Shown: positions 8,564 to 19,145, numbered from the stretch's first letter. The stretch: DNA of 64,000 nt from Porphyrobacter sp. IPPAS B-1204 (GCA_003724185.1 RHGM01000001.1:1510001-1574000), one strand, 5' to 3'. Notes: generated from the sequence alone by a model not told the origin. Numbers and translations are program-made.

Positions 8564-10916
8564 GTGGACGCTCCGACCCTCCACGATGCGAGCCGCGATT
8601 TGTGGGTGGTGCCGGTGCGCCACCACAGCCCCGCCTGCGCCGCGCATCTGGAGCGGCTGATCGCCCACGTGCAGCCCGCCGCCGTGCTGGTCGAAGGGCC
8701 GTGCGATTTCGACCCGCTGATCGCCGCCCTGTGCGATGCCCGCACCCGCCCCCCGGTCGCCATCGTGTCCCTGCGCGAGGCCAGCGAAGCGAAGGGCACG
8801 CGGCGGGTGGCAAGCTATTTCCCCTTCTGCACCCACTCGCCCGAATTCGTCGCCCTGCACGCCGCCCACGCATCGGGCGTTCCAGCGCGCTTCATCGACC
8901 TGCCCTCCACCGCCCGGGCCATGTCCGGCGATGGCGAACAACAGCCTGACCGCTCGCTGCTGGGGAGCGAGCATGGCTTCACTGTCGGCGATTACGTCAC
9001 CGCCTTGGCGCGTGAACTCGGCTGCCGGGATGGCAACGAGGTGTGGGACCAGTTGTTCGAAACCCGGCTGGCCGATGCCGGGTGGGAGGGGTTCTTCCTC
9101 GATGTCGCCCGCTATTGCGCCTGCATCCGGGGGGCGACCGATCCGGCCGACATGGCGCAGGACGGCACGCTGGAACGCGAAACGCAGATGCGGCGCATCA
9201 TCACGGAGGTGCGGGCCGCAGTCACAGGGCCGATCATCGCGGTCGTCGGCGGGTTCCATGCCGAGGCCGTCTTCGCCGCCGATCCCGCCAAGGCCAAAGC
9301 CGCCAAGGCGGGCGCGGGGCGCAGCTACCTGATCCGCTACGGGATGCGCCAGCTCGATGCCCTGCGCGGCTATGGCGCGGGGCTGCCGCTGCCGGGCTAT
9401 TACGAGCGGCTGTGGCGCTTGCGCGAAAGCGGCGCGGCGGGCCTTGCGACCGATCTCGTCACCGGATTCGCCGCGCACCTGCGCTCCGGCAAGGGGGAGA
9501 CGCCGTCCTTCCCCGTTATCGCCAACGCCATCGAGCAGGCGCAGCGCCTCGCAACCCTGCGCGGCCGCCCTTTCCCCACCCGTGACGACGTGATTGACGC
9601 GATCCGGTCCAGCTTCATCAAGGACGAAATCCCGGTCGAACAGGTGCCGCTGCTCAATGAATTGCGCAGCTGGCTGACCGGCACAGCCATGGGCGAAGTG
9701 CCCCCCGGCACAGGTTCCCCCCCCGCTGGTGGAGGCTGTCCGCGCCGAGGCCCGCACGCATGGCTATTCCACCGAGGATGGCGAACGCCGCACCCGCGAG
9801 CTCGACATTTACCGTAAGCCCCGCCACCGCGCCGCCAGCCGCTTTGCCCATGCCATGGCGCTGATCGGCACGCCGTTTGCCGATCGCACCGGCGGGCCGG
9901 ATTTCCGCAACGAAATCGCCCTGGACCGCCTGCACGAGGTGTGGGCGGTGTGCTGGTCCCCGCTGGTCGAGGCGCGGCTGATCGAACTGTCCGAAGCCGC
10001 CGACACCCTGCCCGAAGCGCTCGCCTACGTCCTCGCCGAAAAGATCACCGCGCTGATCGAACAGGGCAAGGGGCGCAGCGCGCTCGCCGCCATCGACCTG
10101 TTCGCCGCCGCCTGCCGCGCCGGGCTGGGGGCGGAGGCCGAGGCGATTCTGGGCCTTGTCGAGGAACAGGTGATCGAAGACCCGGAACTGGCCTCGGTCA
10201 TCGCTGCGCTCGCCGATCTGTTGCTGCTGCGGCGCGGGCGTGAAACGCTGGGGCTGACCGACACCGCCGCGCTCGATCGGCTGGCGCAGACCGCCTGGCG
10301 GCGGCTGGTGCTGCTGCTGCCCGAACTGGCCGATCTGGGCGAGGATCAGGTGCCCGGTGCGGTCCACGCCCTCGCCGATTTGCGCGGGGTGGTGGAACTG
10401 GCGCGGTCATCACAGGCCCCGGTCGATTTCGCGCTGGTGGACGAAGCAATGGCACTGCTGCGCCAGCGCGAACTTGATCCGATGCTGGATGGCGCGGTGA
10501 CGGCCTTTGCCCTGATGGGCGGGCAGATCGCCCCAGCCGACCTTGAGTCCCGCCTGCGCGGCGAACTTGCCAGCGGCTATGTCGACCCGCGCGCACGGCT
10601 TGCCTTCATTGGCGGGGTGATTGCGATTGCCCGCGAATTGCTGTGGACGCTGCCCGCGATCCTTGATGCGATGGACGATGTTATCGCCGGGCTGACCGAG
10701 GATGAATTCACCGCCCTGCTCCCCTATCTGCGCCTCGCCCTGATGCCGCTCGACCCGCGTGAGGTGGACAGGCTGGCCGAGGATATCGCCGCCCGGCTGG
10801 GCGCTGGGCCGGGGACGCTGAGGGGCGATGTCGGCATTTCGGAAAGTGAGCTGGCGGAAAACCTCCGGCTTGACCGCGCATTGGCGGACGTGCTGGCGCG
10901 GGACGGGGTGGCATGA
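8564..10916 (+). pseudogene. DUF5682 (YehM-like) protein, one-base frameshift in a C8 tract
   Basis: With the frame restored the product is about 783 residues, close to E. coli YehM. The N-terminal half carries VRHHSPAC, VLVEGPCDFD and VVGGFHAEA, a motif set reminiscent of the ChaN/EreA/TraB-type fold (inferred, not tested). The first frame runs from GTG 8564 to a stop at 9817. Conserved coding continues as PPLVEAVRAEARTHG in another frame after eight Cs at 9717-9724. Deleting one C repairs it, and no other damage is visible. The stop overlaps the vWA start as ATGA. The function is unknown, but the family accompanies MoxR and vWA proteins. Confidence 0.85.
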
Positions 10917-12061
10917 GCGATCCTGTCCACCTGCGGCGCTGGCGGATGGTGCTCGGCCGCTATGCCGAACGCTCGCTGCCGTCAGCAGGCATGACCCGGC
11001 AGGAACAGCGCGCCGACCGGGCGATGGACTATCTCTACGCCCGCGAGATGGAGCGCCGGGGCCTGCGCCGTGACACGCGCGGCAAGGGAGGCATGGGTGG
11101 CCGGTTCGGTTCGATGGACCCCAGCCAATTGACCGCATTGGGCTGGCTCGGCGAATTGCGGGCGCTGTTCCCGCAATCGGTTTATGAAACCGTGCAGGCC
11201 CATGCGATCGACAACCTTGGCATGGACGACCTGCTGTCCGATCCCGATGTCCTCGATGCGCTCGAACCTAACAAGGATCTGCTCAAAGCCCTGATCGCGT
11301 TCAAGGGCGGGGCCGATCCGGCGATGCGCGAGAAAATCCGCGAGGTCACCCGCAAGGTGGTCGAGGAGATCGTGCGCAAGCTGAAGCCCAAGGTCGAGGC
11401 CGCGCTGGCGGGCCGCCCCAACCGCTTCCGCCGCAGTCAGGTCAAGTCGATGCAGACCTTCGACTGGCAGGCGACCATCCGCGACAACCTGAAGAACTGG
11501 GATGCGGAACGGCAGGTGATCATCGCCGACCGGCTGCGCTTCCACGGCCGCAGCCGCCGCCGCCTGCCGTGGACGATCATCCTGTGCGTCGACCAGTCGG
11601 GATCGATGCTGTCATCGACCATCTATGCCGCTGTCATGGCCTCGATCCTGACGGCGCTGCCTGCGGTGGAGGTCAAGCTGATCGTGTTCGACACCGCGAT
11701 TGTCGACCTCTCCAGCGAGGCGCATGATCCGGTCGAGGTGCTGATGGCGGTGCAACTGGGCGGCGGCACCGATATCGCTTCGGCGATGGAATATTGTGAA
11801 GGGCTGGTCACCCAGCCCAGCCGCACGATTTTCGTCCTCATCAGCGATTTCGAGGAGGGCGGATCGGTCCCCCGGATGCTGGCGGCGGCGCGGCGCATGG
11901 CCTCGGCGCGGGTGACGATGCTGGGGCTGGGCGCACTGTCCGATGATGCCGCTCCCGCCTATGACCGCCGCATGGCCGAACGGCTGACGGGGTGCGGGAT
12001 GCAGGTTGCCGCGCTGACACCCGAACATTTCGCCGAGTGGATCGGCGGGGTGATCACGTGA
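10913..12061 (+). CDS. vWA domain protein, CoxE-like (YehP-like)
   Basis: The protein has 382 residues. The C-terminal half is a von Willebrand A domain with a complete MIDAS: DQSGS (227-231), the Thr of GGGTDIAS (about 286) and the Asp of LISDFEEGG (312). The N-terminal half is helical and charged, and probably binds the partner ATPase. vWA proteins of this type act with MoxR ATPases. Overlaps of 4 nt with both neighbours (ATGA upstream, GTGA downstream) indicate one translationally coupled operon. Confidence 0.93.
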   Translation: MSDPVHLRRWRMVLGRYAERSLPSAGMTRQEQRADRAMDYLYAREMERRGLRRDTRGKGGMGGRFGSMDPSQLTALGWLGELRALFPQSVYETVQAHAIDNLGMDDLLSDPDVLDALEPNKDLLKALIAFKGGADPAMREKIREVTRKVVEEIVRKLKPKVEAALAGRPNRFRRSQVKSMQTFDWQATIRDNLKNWDAERQVIIADRLRFHGRSRRRLPWTIILCVDQSGSMLSSTIYAAVMASILTALPAVEVKLIVFDTAIVDLSSEAHDPVEVLMAVQLGGGTDIASAMEYCEGLVTQPSRTIFVLISDFEEGGSVPRMLAAARRMASARVTMLGLGALSDDAAPAYDRRMAERLTGCGMQVAALTPEHFAEWIGGVIT

Positions 12062-14061
12062 TCGACGAGGGGCTGCGCGCCGCGCTGGCGGCGTTTGACG
12101 ATGCGGCGCTGGCTACGCTCGCCAACCCCGGCCTGGTGCGCCGTGCGCATCGCGATGTCGAGGAAGGCAAGGTCCGGCTGGTGAGCGCTTCACCGGGCAG
12201 CGCCGAAATCGAGGCCGACGGGCATCTGGTGGTGCTTGATGCACGCGGGGCCAAAGCCGCGCCCTGTGCTTGCAAATCGGTCGCCGTGTGCCGCCACCGG
12301 CTGGCGGCAGTGGTGTTCGTGCGTGACGGGGCTGCGGGAGCGGCGGAGGCCTCGCTAGATGAAACCCCGGCCGATCCGGCCAGCATTCTTGCCGATTTCG
12401 ATCCGGACCGGCTGGCGAAATGGGCCGGCAAGGCGGGCTGGCGCGCTGCGCTGGAACTGGCGCCAACCGCAAGCGCGGTCGAACCTTCGGCCAACGCCAT
12501 CGCGGTGACCTTCCCCGATGTCGAAGGCCCGGTGCTGATCCTGCGCGGGCAGGGTTTCGACGGGATCGTGTCCAAAGCCTCAAAGGCGCGGGCCAAGGCC
12601 TATCACGCCGCCGCTGTCCTCGCTGCGCGGGCGCATTTTGGTGAGGGCCTGCCGCTGGCCGAGGCGGAGGTGGAGGTGGAGGACGCTGGCCCAGCCCCGG
12701 TCGATCCCGCCTTCCTCGCCCGGATTGCTGGCGCGCTGGAGGAGGTGGCAATGCTGGGAATGAACCTCGCGCCCCTGCCGCTGGAAGAATCGCTGTTCGA
12801 ACTGTCGGTCTCATCACGCGCCGATGCCCTCCCGCGGCTGGCGTCGATCCTGCGGGCGATTGCCGCGCAGATGCGGCTGCGGCGCGGAAGGGCGCTCGAT
12901 TTCGATCCCGACCGGATGCTGGAGCTTGCCGCCACCGCCTTCGCGCTGGTGCGGGCGCTCGAACGCGGCGAGCCTGAACGGCGCGGCGCGCTGGCCGGGA
13001 AGGTCTGGCGTGCCTATTCCGGGTCAGAGCCGCTGGAACTGGTCGGCTGCGGGGCCGAACGCTGGAGCACGCCGGCAGGCGCACGCGGGGTGACGGCGTG
13101 GTTCTACGAGAAAACCTCGGACCAGTGGCTCTCCACGTCGCTGGCCCGCGGTCCGGGGCAGGATCCCGGCTTCAGCCCGCGCGAGGCATGGCAGCACCAA
13201 CCCTATTGGAGCGCCGAGTCCCTGGCGGCGCTGAGCCATGCGGCATTCACGCTGACCGGCGCGAACCGTTCCGCCGACAACCGCCTTTCCGCTCCGGCAG
13301 CGGCGGTGGCCGCGATTGGCGCGCGCAAGGTGGCTCCAGACCCGGCTTGGCCCGGTTTGGTCCGGCATTGGCCGGACTTGCGCGAACGTTGGCTGGCGCA
13401 GGTCGGACTGGGGATCGACACGGGCGAACAGGCCGCTGTCGCCCTGATTGCCCCCAGCGCCATTGCCCCCGCTTTCTTCGATGATCTTGCCCAGCAGCTG
13501 GTCTGGCCGGTGCGCGATATCGCCGGGCAGTGGCTGGCACTGACGCTCGATCACGAGGAGCCGGTATCGACCGCGATCGAGGCGCTGGAGGCCAATGTCC
13601 GCACCGGCTGGCAGGGCATGGTGCTGGTCCGGATCGAGCGGCAGGGCGAGCGGCTGGCGGCACGGCCGATCACGCTGTTCGGGGCGGAAGAGCCGGTCGA
13701 TCTGACGCTGTGGAAACGGCCCTGGTGGCCCTCCGCCAAGGACGGTGGCGCGATGCGCGGTTGGCTTGACCGATTGCGGCAGGTCGGCGCGCGGCGGTTC
13801 GAGGTTCAGCCGCGCAGCACCACTGACGCGGCGCTGGCAAAGGCGTGGCGGCACGTGATCGATCTGGCCGAAATCGGCCGATCGCTGGCCCGCACGCTCG
13901 ATCACCAGCGCGCCGCCCATGCCGAGCGGCTCGAACGGCTGGGGATGGTGCGGCTGGCGGACCTTCTGCGCGCCGCCGATGACAATGCCGGGCTGCTGGC
14001 CGCCGCCTATGGCCTGATGCTCGCCCGCCAGCAGCGCTGCGGGCCGACCTTGCTCGCCTGA
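12058..14061 (+). CDS. SWIM zinc-finger protein (YehQ-like)
   Basis: The GTG start overlaps the vWA stop (GTGA) and gives 667 residues. A SWIM zinc finger CxC-N5-CxH lies at residues 70-80 (CACKSVAVCRH). SWIM fingers bind nucleic acid or protein. The remaining 580 residues are unlike any catalytic domain I recognise. It corresponds to YehQ in the E. coli yehLMPQ order. It ends 4 nt before the stop of the convergent DUF4132-2 gene, leaving no room for a terminator between them. Confidence 0.88.
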   Translation: MIDEGLRAALAAFDDAALATLANPGLVRRAHRDVEEGKVRLVSASPGSAEIEADGHLVVLDARGAKAAPCACKSVAVCRHRLAAVVFVRDGAAGAAEASLDETPADPASILADFDPDRLAKWAGKAGWRAALELAPTASAVEPSANAIAVTFPDVEGPVLILRGQGFDGIVSKASKARAKAYHAAAVLAARAHFGEGLPLAEAEVEVEDAGPAPVDPAFLARIAGALEEVAMLGMNLAPLPLEESLFELSVSSRADALPRLASILRAIAAQMRLRRGRALDFDPDRMLELAATAFALVRALERGEPERRGALAGKVWRAYSGSEPLELVGCGAERWSTPAGARGVTAWFYEKTSDQWLSTSLARGPGQDPGFSPREAWQHQPYWSAESLAALSHAAFTLTGANRSADNRLSAPAAAVAAIGARKVAPDPAWPGLVRHWPDLRERWLAQVGLGIDTGEQAAVALIAPSAIAPAFFDDLAQQLVWPVRDIAGQWLALTLDHEEPVSTAIEALEANVRTGWQGMVLVRIERQGERLAARPITLFGAEEPVDLTLWKRPWWPSAKDGGAMRGWLDRLRQVGARRFEVQPRSTTDAALAKAWRHVIDLAEIGRSLARTLDHQRAAHAERLERLGMVRLADLLRAADDNAGLLAAAYGLMLARQQRCGPTLLA

Positions 14062-14065
14062 CCGC

Positions 14066-17000
14066 TTACCAGGGCGAGATTTTCTCCCAGTCCGGATCAA
14101 ATGCCCCGCGCGCTGCCACCGCGTGGTAATCGGCCCAGCATTCGGCCAGCATCACCGGCGGCACGTCCTTCAGGCGATAAGACCCGCGATGACCTGCCTT
14201 GGCAAAGGTCAGCTCCTTCAACGCAACCCGGTTGTTGTCATCGACCGCATAGGAGCCGGTGTGCCAGATCGTCGCCGTGATCCCGTGCGACCGGAACTCC
14301 TTGACGTATTCGTGGCACCCGCCGCCGTCGCCCATGACGCGCTGATAGCCGCGCTTTTCCGCCTCTGCCCGCAGCCTCCGGCTCTCGGCCGCCCAGCCCT
14401 GCCGATCGGTGATCGCATCGGCCTCGGCCTGTTCGGCGGTGAGCGGGCTGCGCAGCGTATCGAACTGGGCGATGAAGGGCGTGATCTCGTAGTCCTTGAG
14501 GTGCTGGGTCCACGCCTTGCAGGTATCCGCATCGACCAGCGTGCCGTGAGCGAGGCGAACGGCGGCGAAATCGTCAATCACCACGTCATTGTCACCCGCA
14601 TCGGTGAAATCGCCCTCCTGCGTGGGCCGGAACAGGCCCATCGGCTGACCTTCCGCGTCCAGCCCCTGCCAAACCAGCCGCTCGATCAGGCGGCGCATCA
14701 CCGGATGCTGGTGGAAGGCCAGCCGCCAGTCGGCCACCGGCCATTGCCGCTCGACACACATGGCTTCGAACAGGCGCTCGCCTTGCAGCGTGACGATCTG
14801 GCCAAGCTCCTTCTTCGCGGCGCTGAAGGCTTTCTTGGAATCCTTCGTGTTCTCGTCATCACCCGCAGGCAGGGCCTTCACCGGCTTGCCATCGGGGTTG
14901 AACAGATGGATCGCCAGCGCCGCATCCAGCCGCGCCACGTAAGGCTTGGCGTCCTCACCGCAGGGCAGATCAAGCTCGCCATCATCATCGAACCCGGCAG
15001 CAGGCACGGTGCGATCCGCCAGCTCGTCGACACTCCAGCCGCGATCCTCGGCATAACGCTGGGCGATTTCGGCGGCGCGGGCCTGCGTGGTCTTCTGCTT
15101 CAACCGGGCCGAGGCAGCAATCACCACTTGCAGCGCTGCAGGTGCGCCCGTGCCTGCGAGCGCCTCCAGCAACGCCATCGCCTGATGGGAACGCCGCCCA
15201 TGCTTTTTGAGGAACCACCGCACACGCGCCGCCGCCCAGACCGGATCGGCGCGGCAGGCCAGCGCCAGCAGGCCCTTGGTGTCCGAGCCGGAATTGACCA
15301 TCTCGCCCATCTTCTCGCGGGCGATCATGGCGATCAGCGCGGCCTGCCCGTCGGGCGGCATGTCGGCGCCTCGCAGATAGCGGCCCTGATACATCGCATA
15401 ATGGCCCATGAAGGTCGCCTTGGCATAGGCGGTCGCGTCGTCCAGCGTCGCCGAAGCGGTGTCATAGGCGATCCAGCTTTCCAGCACCCAGCCCGACAGC
15501 GTGCGGGCATCGCCCGGCTCCAACTGGTCGAGATAGATGCCGAACTGCCCGTGCGCGCTAGGGTCTTTGAGGCGGATGGCCAGCGCCAGCCAGTATTCGA
15601 CCACCGCCTGCGGCACGCTTGCCCCGTCCTTGAAGCGCACCGGCGGGATACCGGTTCTCATCAGCCATTCGGGCAGTTTGGGCGGGGCTTTGGCATTGGC
15701 CTTTTCGGCCTCGGCAATCAGCGAGGCCGGGCCAATCACATCGGCAAGGTCCGCGCCAAGGCGTTGCAACGCGATGATCAGGGCGGCGCGGACGGGATCG
15801 GACTTTTCCTTCTTCAGCCGCTTGCGCAGCACCTTTTCGCTCGAAGTGGAGCGAATGTCGGCGAGCCATCCGGCAGCGTTGATCCGCACCGGCTGACGCT
15901 TGTCATCCAGCAAGGCCTCGATGCGCGTCGGCAGATCCTTCATGTCGCGCAGCAGCTCCATCGCCAGCAGCCGCAGATGGCGCTTCTCGGCCACTGCGAT
16001 CTCGGTAAGGCGGGGCAGGTAGCGTTGCGGCACAGCCGGGAACAGCGCCAGCACGCGCATCGCCCGTTCGAGCGGGATGGCGGTCTTGGCGGGCGCCAGT
16101 CCGAACGCCTCGTCGAGCACTTCCATGCTCTCGGCCAACCACGGCCAAACCGCATCGTGCGGAAGAGCCTCGATCGCGTCGAGCGTGCTGTCCCGGCCGC
16201 CATAGCGGTGGTTCTGCTGCCCCCTCGCGATCAGGTTGCGCAGATAATCAGCACTGCAAGTGTTGCGTAGGTCGAAGAGGCCGTCACCCAGCCATTCACG
16301 CAGCAGATCGCCTCCGAATACCTCGTGCGGGTATCCCGAACAGGTGGCACCGATCAGACCCATGAATTCGCCGGGCCGCGAGGCGCAAAGGATGCGCAGA
16401 CGCGCGGCGACGGGCAGCGGATCGAGCACCGAACGCAGCCATACCTGCCCCTCGGGCGTGGCGCGCACCTCGTTGACCAGCAGCCGGACGTGATCGACTT
16501 TGGAGGAATCATAGGGCGGCAGCGGCGCGCCCTGCGTGAGCGTGGCGAAGGCACCTTCGATCACCTCGCGTTCGGGAGGCCGGGGCATGGGCTGAACGTT
16601 GCTGCCCTGACGATTGTAGCGCTTGTTGAAATCATCTCTCCGCTTGCAGCGGATGGCCTGAATCACCGGCAGGAGCTCGAAGAAATCGATGCAGACCTGG
16701 TCGGATGGAGGCGGAACTTCTGGGATGCCGGTGTCGATGCGCGGAGGGCAGGTGATCGTCTCCCCCGTCACCGCAAGGTAGATGAGCGTGCCGTCCTCGC
16801 CCGCACTGACGGGAGCCAGCGCCTCGCCGGCCGCTTCGACTTCAAGCACGGCGGCAATCGCGGCCTGCACCCGGGCGGTCTTTTCGACCGCAGCGCGGGC
16901 TTTGAGCAAAGCGACGATTTCGGGGGTCGCAGCGCGTCCGGCCACTTCAACCAGGGCGTGGCGGACATCGGCGTCGCCGGTCACGAGATGGCGTTCCAGA

Positions 17001-17857
17001 ATGCCCTTGACCTGCGCGGGATCGAGCCGGGCAATGGACGAGACAGCCTTGGCGCGGTCATCCTTGGTGAAGGGCTTGGTGAGCATCGCCACCACCAGCG
17101 CCTCGACCTCGGGCACGTCGATCACCTTGTGATGCTCTATCAGCGGGAACAGATTGGCGCGCGGATTGGGATGGGCTTTGCCGACCGCCTCGGCCAGCGC
17201 CGCCGGGTAGGCGCGCAGCCATTGCGCGCAGGTCTCGCTGGCAGACCAGCTGCCGGGATTGCTTGCGACGAATTGCGTATCATCGCGCGGCAGCAGCATC
17301 GCGAAAAGATCGGCCATTGTCCCGCCGACCGCCTTGAGATGGGCAAAGGCGGTCTCGAGCGTGATCGCGCGCGTCCAGTCGATCTTGTGGTCGACCCTGA
17401 GCCTGTAGATCCCGCCGCCCAGCATCGCCTTCATGCCCATCACCGCCACTTCGCGGGCATCAGGCTTCTGGCCCCATGGCAGCGAGATCTGATCGGCGGC
17501 CGCGCGGATTTCCATCAGGCGCGCAACCGGCGGGCCGGGCGCGATTTCACCGGTCGCGACGGCAAGATCGGTCGCGCCCGACAATTCGTTGAGCGGCGGC
17601 TTGGCCTGCTGGTATGTGGTGTTGTGCACCTTGTTCTGCCGCGCCAGCGGCACCATCGCAGCGAGCAGATCGCGTCCCTCGCCGGTTGCAACATAATGCA
17701 GGGCCCGCTTGCCGAAGGCGGGGCCATAGTAGTCAAGGCGGCGCAATTCTGCGGCCAGCGCGGGATGCAATGTCGTCGGCTCTACCGGGCGTGGCGCGGA
17801 CGTCTCCCCCAGCCCCTTGCGCCCGAACACCTTGCGGAACACGCCTTCAGATCCCAC
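14066..17857 (-). CDS. DUF4132 (MolR/YehI-like) protein 2, intact
   Basis: This intact 1263-residue protein is a paralogue of the frameshifted product of 3725-7466. The C-terminal 300 residues align block by block (HLFNPDGKPVKALP, RLVWQGLDAEG, DVPPVMLAECWADYH). The middle part contains HEAT-like helices such as LPTRIEALLDDKRQPVRINA. It is convergent with the yeh-like operon and lies 64 nt downstream of kynU on the same strand, so it may be read from its own promoter or through from kynAU. Its relation to the operon is inferred from family co-occurrence; no enzyme motif is recognised. Confidence 0.88.
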   Translation of the reverse strand: MGSEGVFRKVFGRKGLGETSAPRPVEPTTLHPALAAELRRLDYYGPAFGKRALHYVATGEGRDLLAAMVPLARQNKVHNTTYQQAKPPLNELSGATDLAVATGEIAPGPPVARLMEIRAAADQISLPWGQKPDAREVAVMGMKAMLGGGIYRLRVDHKIDWTRAITLETAFAHLKAVGGTMADLFAMLLPRDDTQFVASNPGSWSASETCAQWLRAYPAALAEAVGKAHPNPRANLFPLIEHHKVIDVPEVEALVVAMLTKPFTKDDRAKAVSSIARLDPAQVKGILERHLVTGDADVRHALVEVAGRAATPEIVALLKARAAVEKTARVQAAIAAVLEVEAAGEALAPVSAGEDGTLIYLAVTGETITCPPRIDTGIPEVPPPSDQVCIDFFELLPVIQAIRCKRRDDFNKRYNRQGSNVQPMPRPPEREVIEGAFATLTQGAPLPPYDSSKVDHVRLLVNEVRATPEGQVWLRSVLDPLPVAARLRILCASRPGEFMGLIGATCSGYPHEVFGGDLLREWLGDGLFDLRNTCSADYLRNLIARGQQNHRYGGRDSTLDAIEALPHDAVWPWLAESMEVLDEAFGLAPAKTAIPLERAMRVLALFPAVPQRYLPRLTEIAVAEKRHLRLLAMELLRDMKDLPTRIEALLDDKRQPVRINAAGWLADIRSTSSEKVLRKRLKKEKSDPVRAALIIALQRLGADLADVIGPASLIAEAEKANAKAPPKLPEWLMRTGIPPVRFKDGASVPQAVVEYWLALAIRLKDPSAHGQFGIYLDQLEPGDARTLSGWVLESWIAYDTASATLDDATAYAKATFMGHYAMYQGRYLRGADMPPDGQAALIAMIAREKMGEMVNSGSDTKGLLALACRADPVWAAARVRWFLKKHGRRSHQAMALLEALAGTGAPAALQVVIAASARLKQKTTQARAAEIAQRYAEDRGWSVDELADRTVPAAGFDDDGELDLPCGEDAKPYVARLDAALAIHLFNPDGKPVKALPAGDDENTKDSKKAFSAAKKELGQIVTLQGERLFEAMCVERQWPVADWRLAFHQHPVMRRLIERLVWQGLDAEGQPMGLFRPTQEGDFTDAGDNDVVIDDFAAVRLAHGTLVDADTCKAWTQHLKDYEITPFIAQFDTLRSPLTAEQAEADAITDRQGWAAESRRLRAEAEKRGYQRVMGDGGGCHEYVKEFRSHGITATIWHTGSYAVDDNNRVALKELTFAKAGHRGSYRLKDVPPVMLAECWADYHAVAARGAFDPDWEKISPW

Positions 17858-17921
17858 TGCATCACCTCTGCGTTAGCAATGCGGTGGGAAATAGCTGGAA
17901 AACCGTAAAAAACGGTAAGCG

Positions 17922-19145
17922 TCAGGTGACGGCGGCACGCTCGCGGAATTCGGCGCGCTGCCATTCGCCACTGCTAAGCACCTCGGCCAGATGGCGGGCG
18001 GCGGCGGCCATGTCGGCAAAGCTGAGGTAAGCGGGCGCGAAGCCCAGCCGCAGCACATCGGGTGCACGGAAATCGCCGATCACACCGCGTGCGATCAGCG
18101 CCTGACAAATGGCGTAGGCCTCCGCGTGACGGAACGACAGCTGGTTCCCCCGCTCGGCGCTGCGCGGCGGGCTGACCAGTTCCAGTGCGACGCCATGCGC
18201 CATCAGGCTTTCGAGGAAGAACTCCGAAAGCGCCTGCGATTTGCCGTAGAGCCGCTCCACCCCGATTTCCGCAATGAGTTCAACACCAACCTCCAGCGCC
18301 GCCAGCCCCAGCACCGGCGGGGTGCCGCATTGCAGCCGGTCGATCCCCGGTGCACCCGCGTAGTCGTCGGTGAAGGCGAAGGGCGCGGCGTGACCGAACC
18401 AGCCGGTCAGAGGTTGCTGCAATTCCGCCTGATGCCGTTCGGCAACGAAGGCGAAAGCCGGTGCCCCCGGCCCGCCGCACAGGTATTTGTAGCCGCAACC
18501 CACGGCGAAATCCGCGCCGATGCCATTGAGGTCAACCGGCACTGCTCCGGTCGAGTGCGACAAGTCCCACAGCACCAATGCACCCGCTTCATGCGCGGCG
18601 CGGGTCAGGGCCGCCATGTCGTGCATCGCACCGGTCTTGTAATGGACATGGGTGAGCATCAGCAGCGCCACATCCGCGTCCAGCGCCTGCGCCAACCGGT
18701 CCCGCTCGGCCAGCCGCCGTGTCGCCAACCCCTGCGCCTCCAGACCTGCGATCATGTAGAGGTCAGTCGGGAAGTTGCCCGGTTCGGACAATACCACTTT
18801 GCGGCCCGGTAGCATCTGGAGCGCGGCAGCGATCAGCTTGAACAGGTTCACGCTGGTTGAATCGCAGGCGATCACTTCGTGTGGCGCAGCGCCGATCAGG
18901 GGCGCAATCTTGGCCCCGACCCGGCCTGCCGCCTCGAACCAGCCTGCATCATTCCAGGACCGGATCAGACCCTCGCCCCACTCCTGCTCGACCACCCTTT
19001 GCACCGCCGCAGGGGTGGCCTTGGGCAGCGCTCCCAATGAGTTGCCGTCAAGGTAGATCACGCCGTCGGGCAGCATGAACCGTTCACGATAATTCGCCAG
19101 CGGATCGGCGGCGTCAAACTCGGCAGCGCGGGCTTCCGGGGTCAT
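17922..19145 (-). CDS. kynU: Kynureninase
   Basis: This PLP enzyme cleaves kynurenine to anthranilate and alanine in tryptophan breakdown. The 407-residue protein has the family N-terminus with YLDGNSLG, the LWDLSHSTGA aspartate loop, and the PLP lysine in GCGYKYLCGG. It is translationally coupled to kynA (ATGA overlap at 19142-19145). No kynurenine formamidase gene (kynB) is adjacent, so that step must be encoded elsewhere or be spontaneous. Confidence 0.95.
   Translation of the reverse strand: MTPEARAAEFDAADPLANYRERFMLPDGVIYLDGNSLGALPKATPAAVQRVVEQEWGEGLIRSWNDAGWFEAAGRVGAKIAPLIGAAPHEVIACDSTSVNLFKLIAAALQMLPGRKVVLSEPGNFPTDLYMIAGLEAQGLATRRLAERDRLAQALDADVALLMLTHVHYKTGAMHDMAALTRAAHEAGALVLWDLSHSTGAVPVDLNGIGADFAVGCGYKYLCGGPGAPAFAFVAERHQAELQQPLTGWFGHAAPFAFTDDYAGAPGIDRLQCGTPPVLGLAALEVGVELIAEIGVERLYGKSQALSEFFLESLMAHGVALELVSPPRSAERGNQLSFRHAEAYAICQALIARGVIGDFRAPDVLRLGFAPAYLSFADMAAAARHLAEVLSSGEWQRAEFRERAAVT

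Noticed and set aside
14123..17908. Long plus-strand ORFs (715 and 527 codons)
   Set aside because: They are shadows of the intact DUF4132-2 gene.
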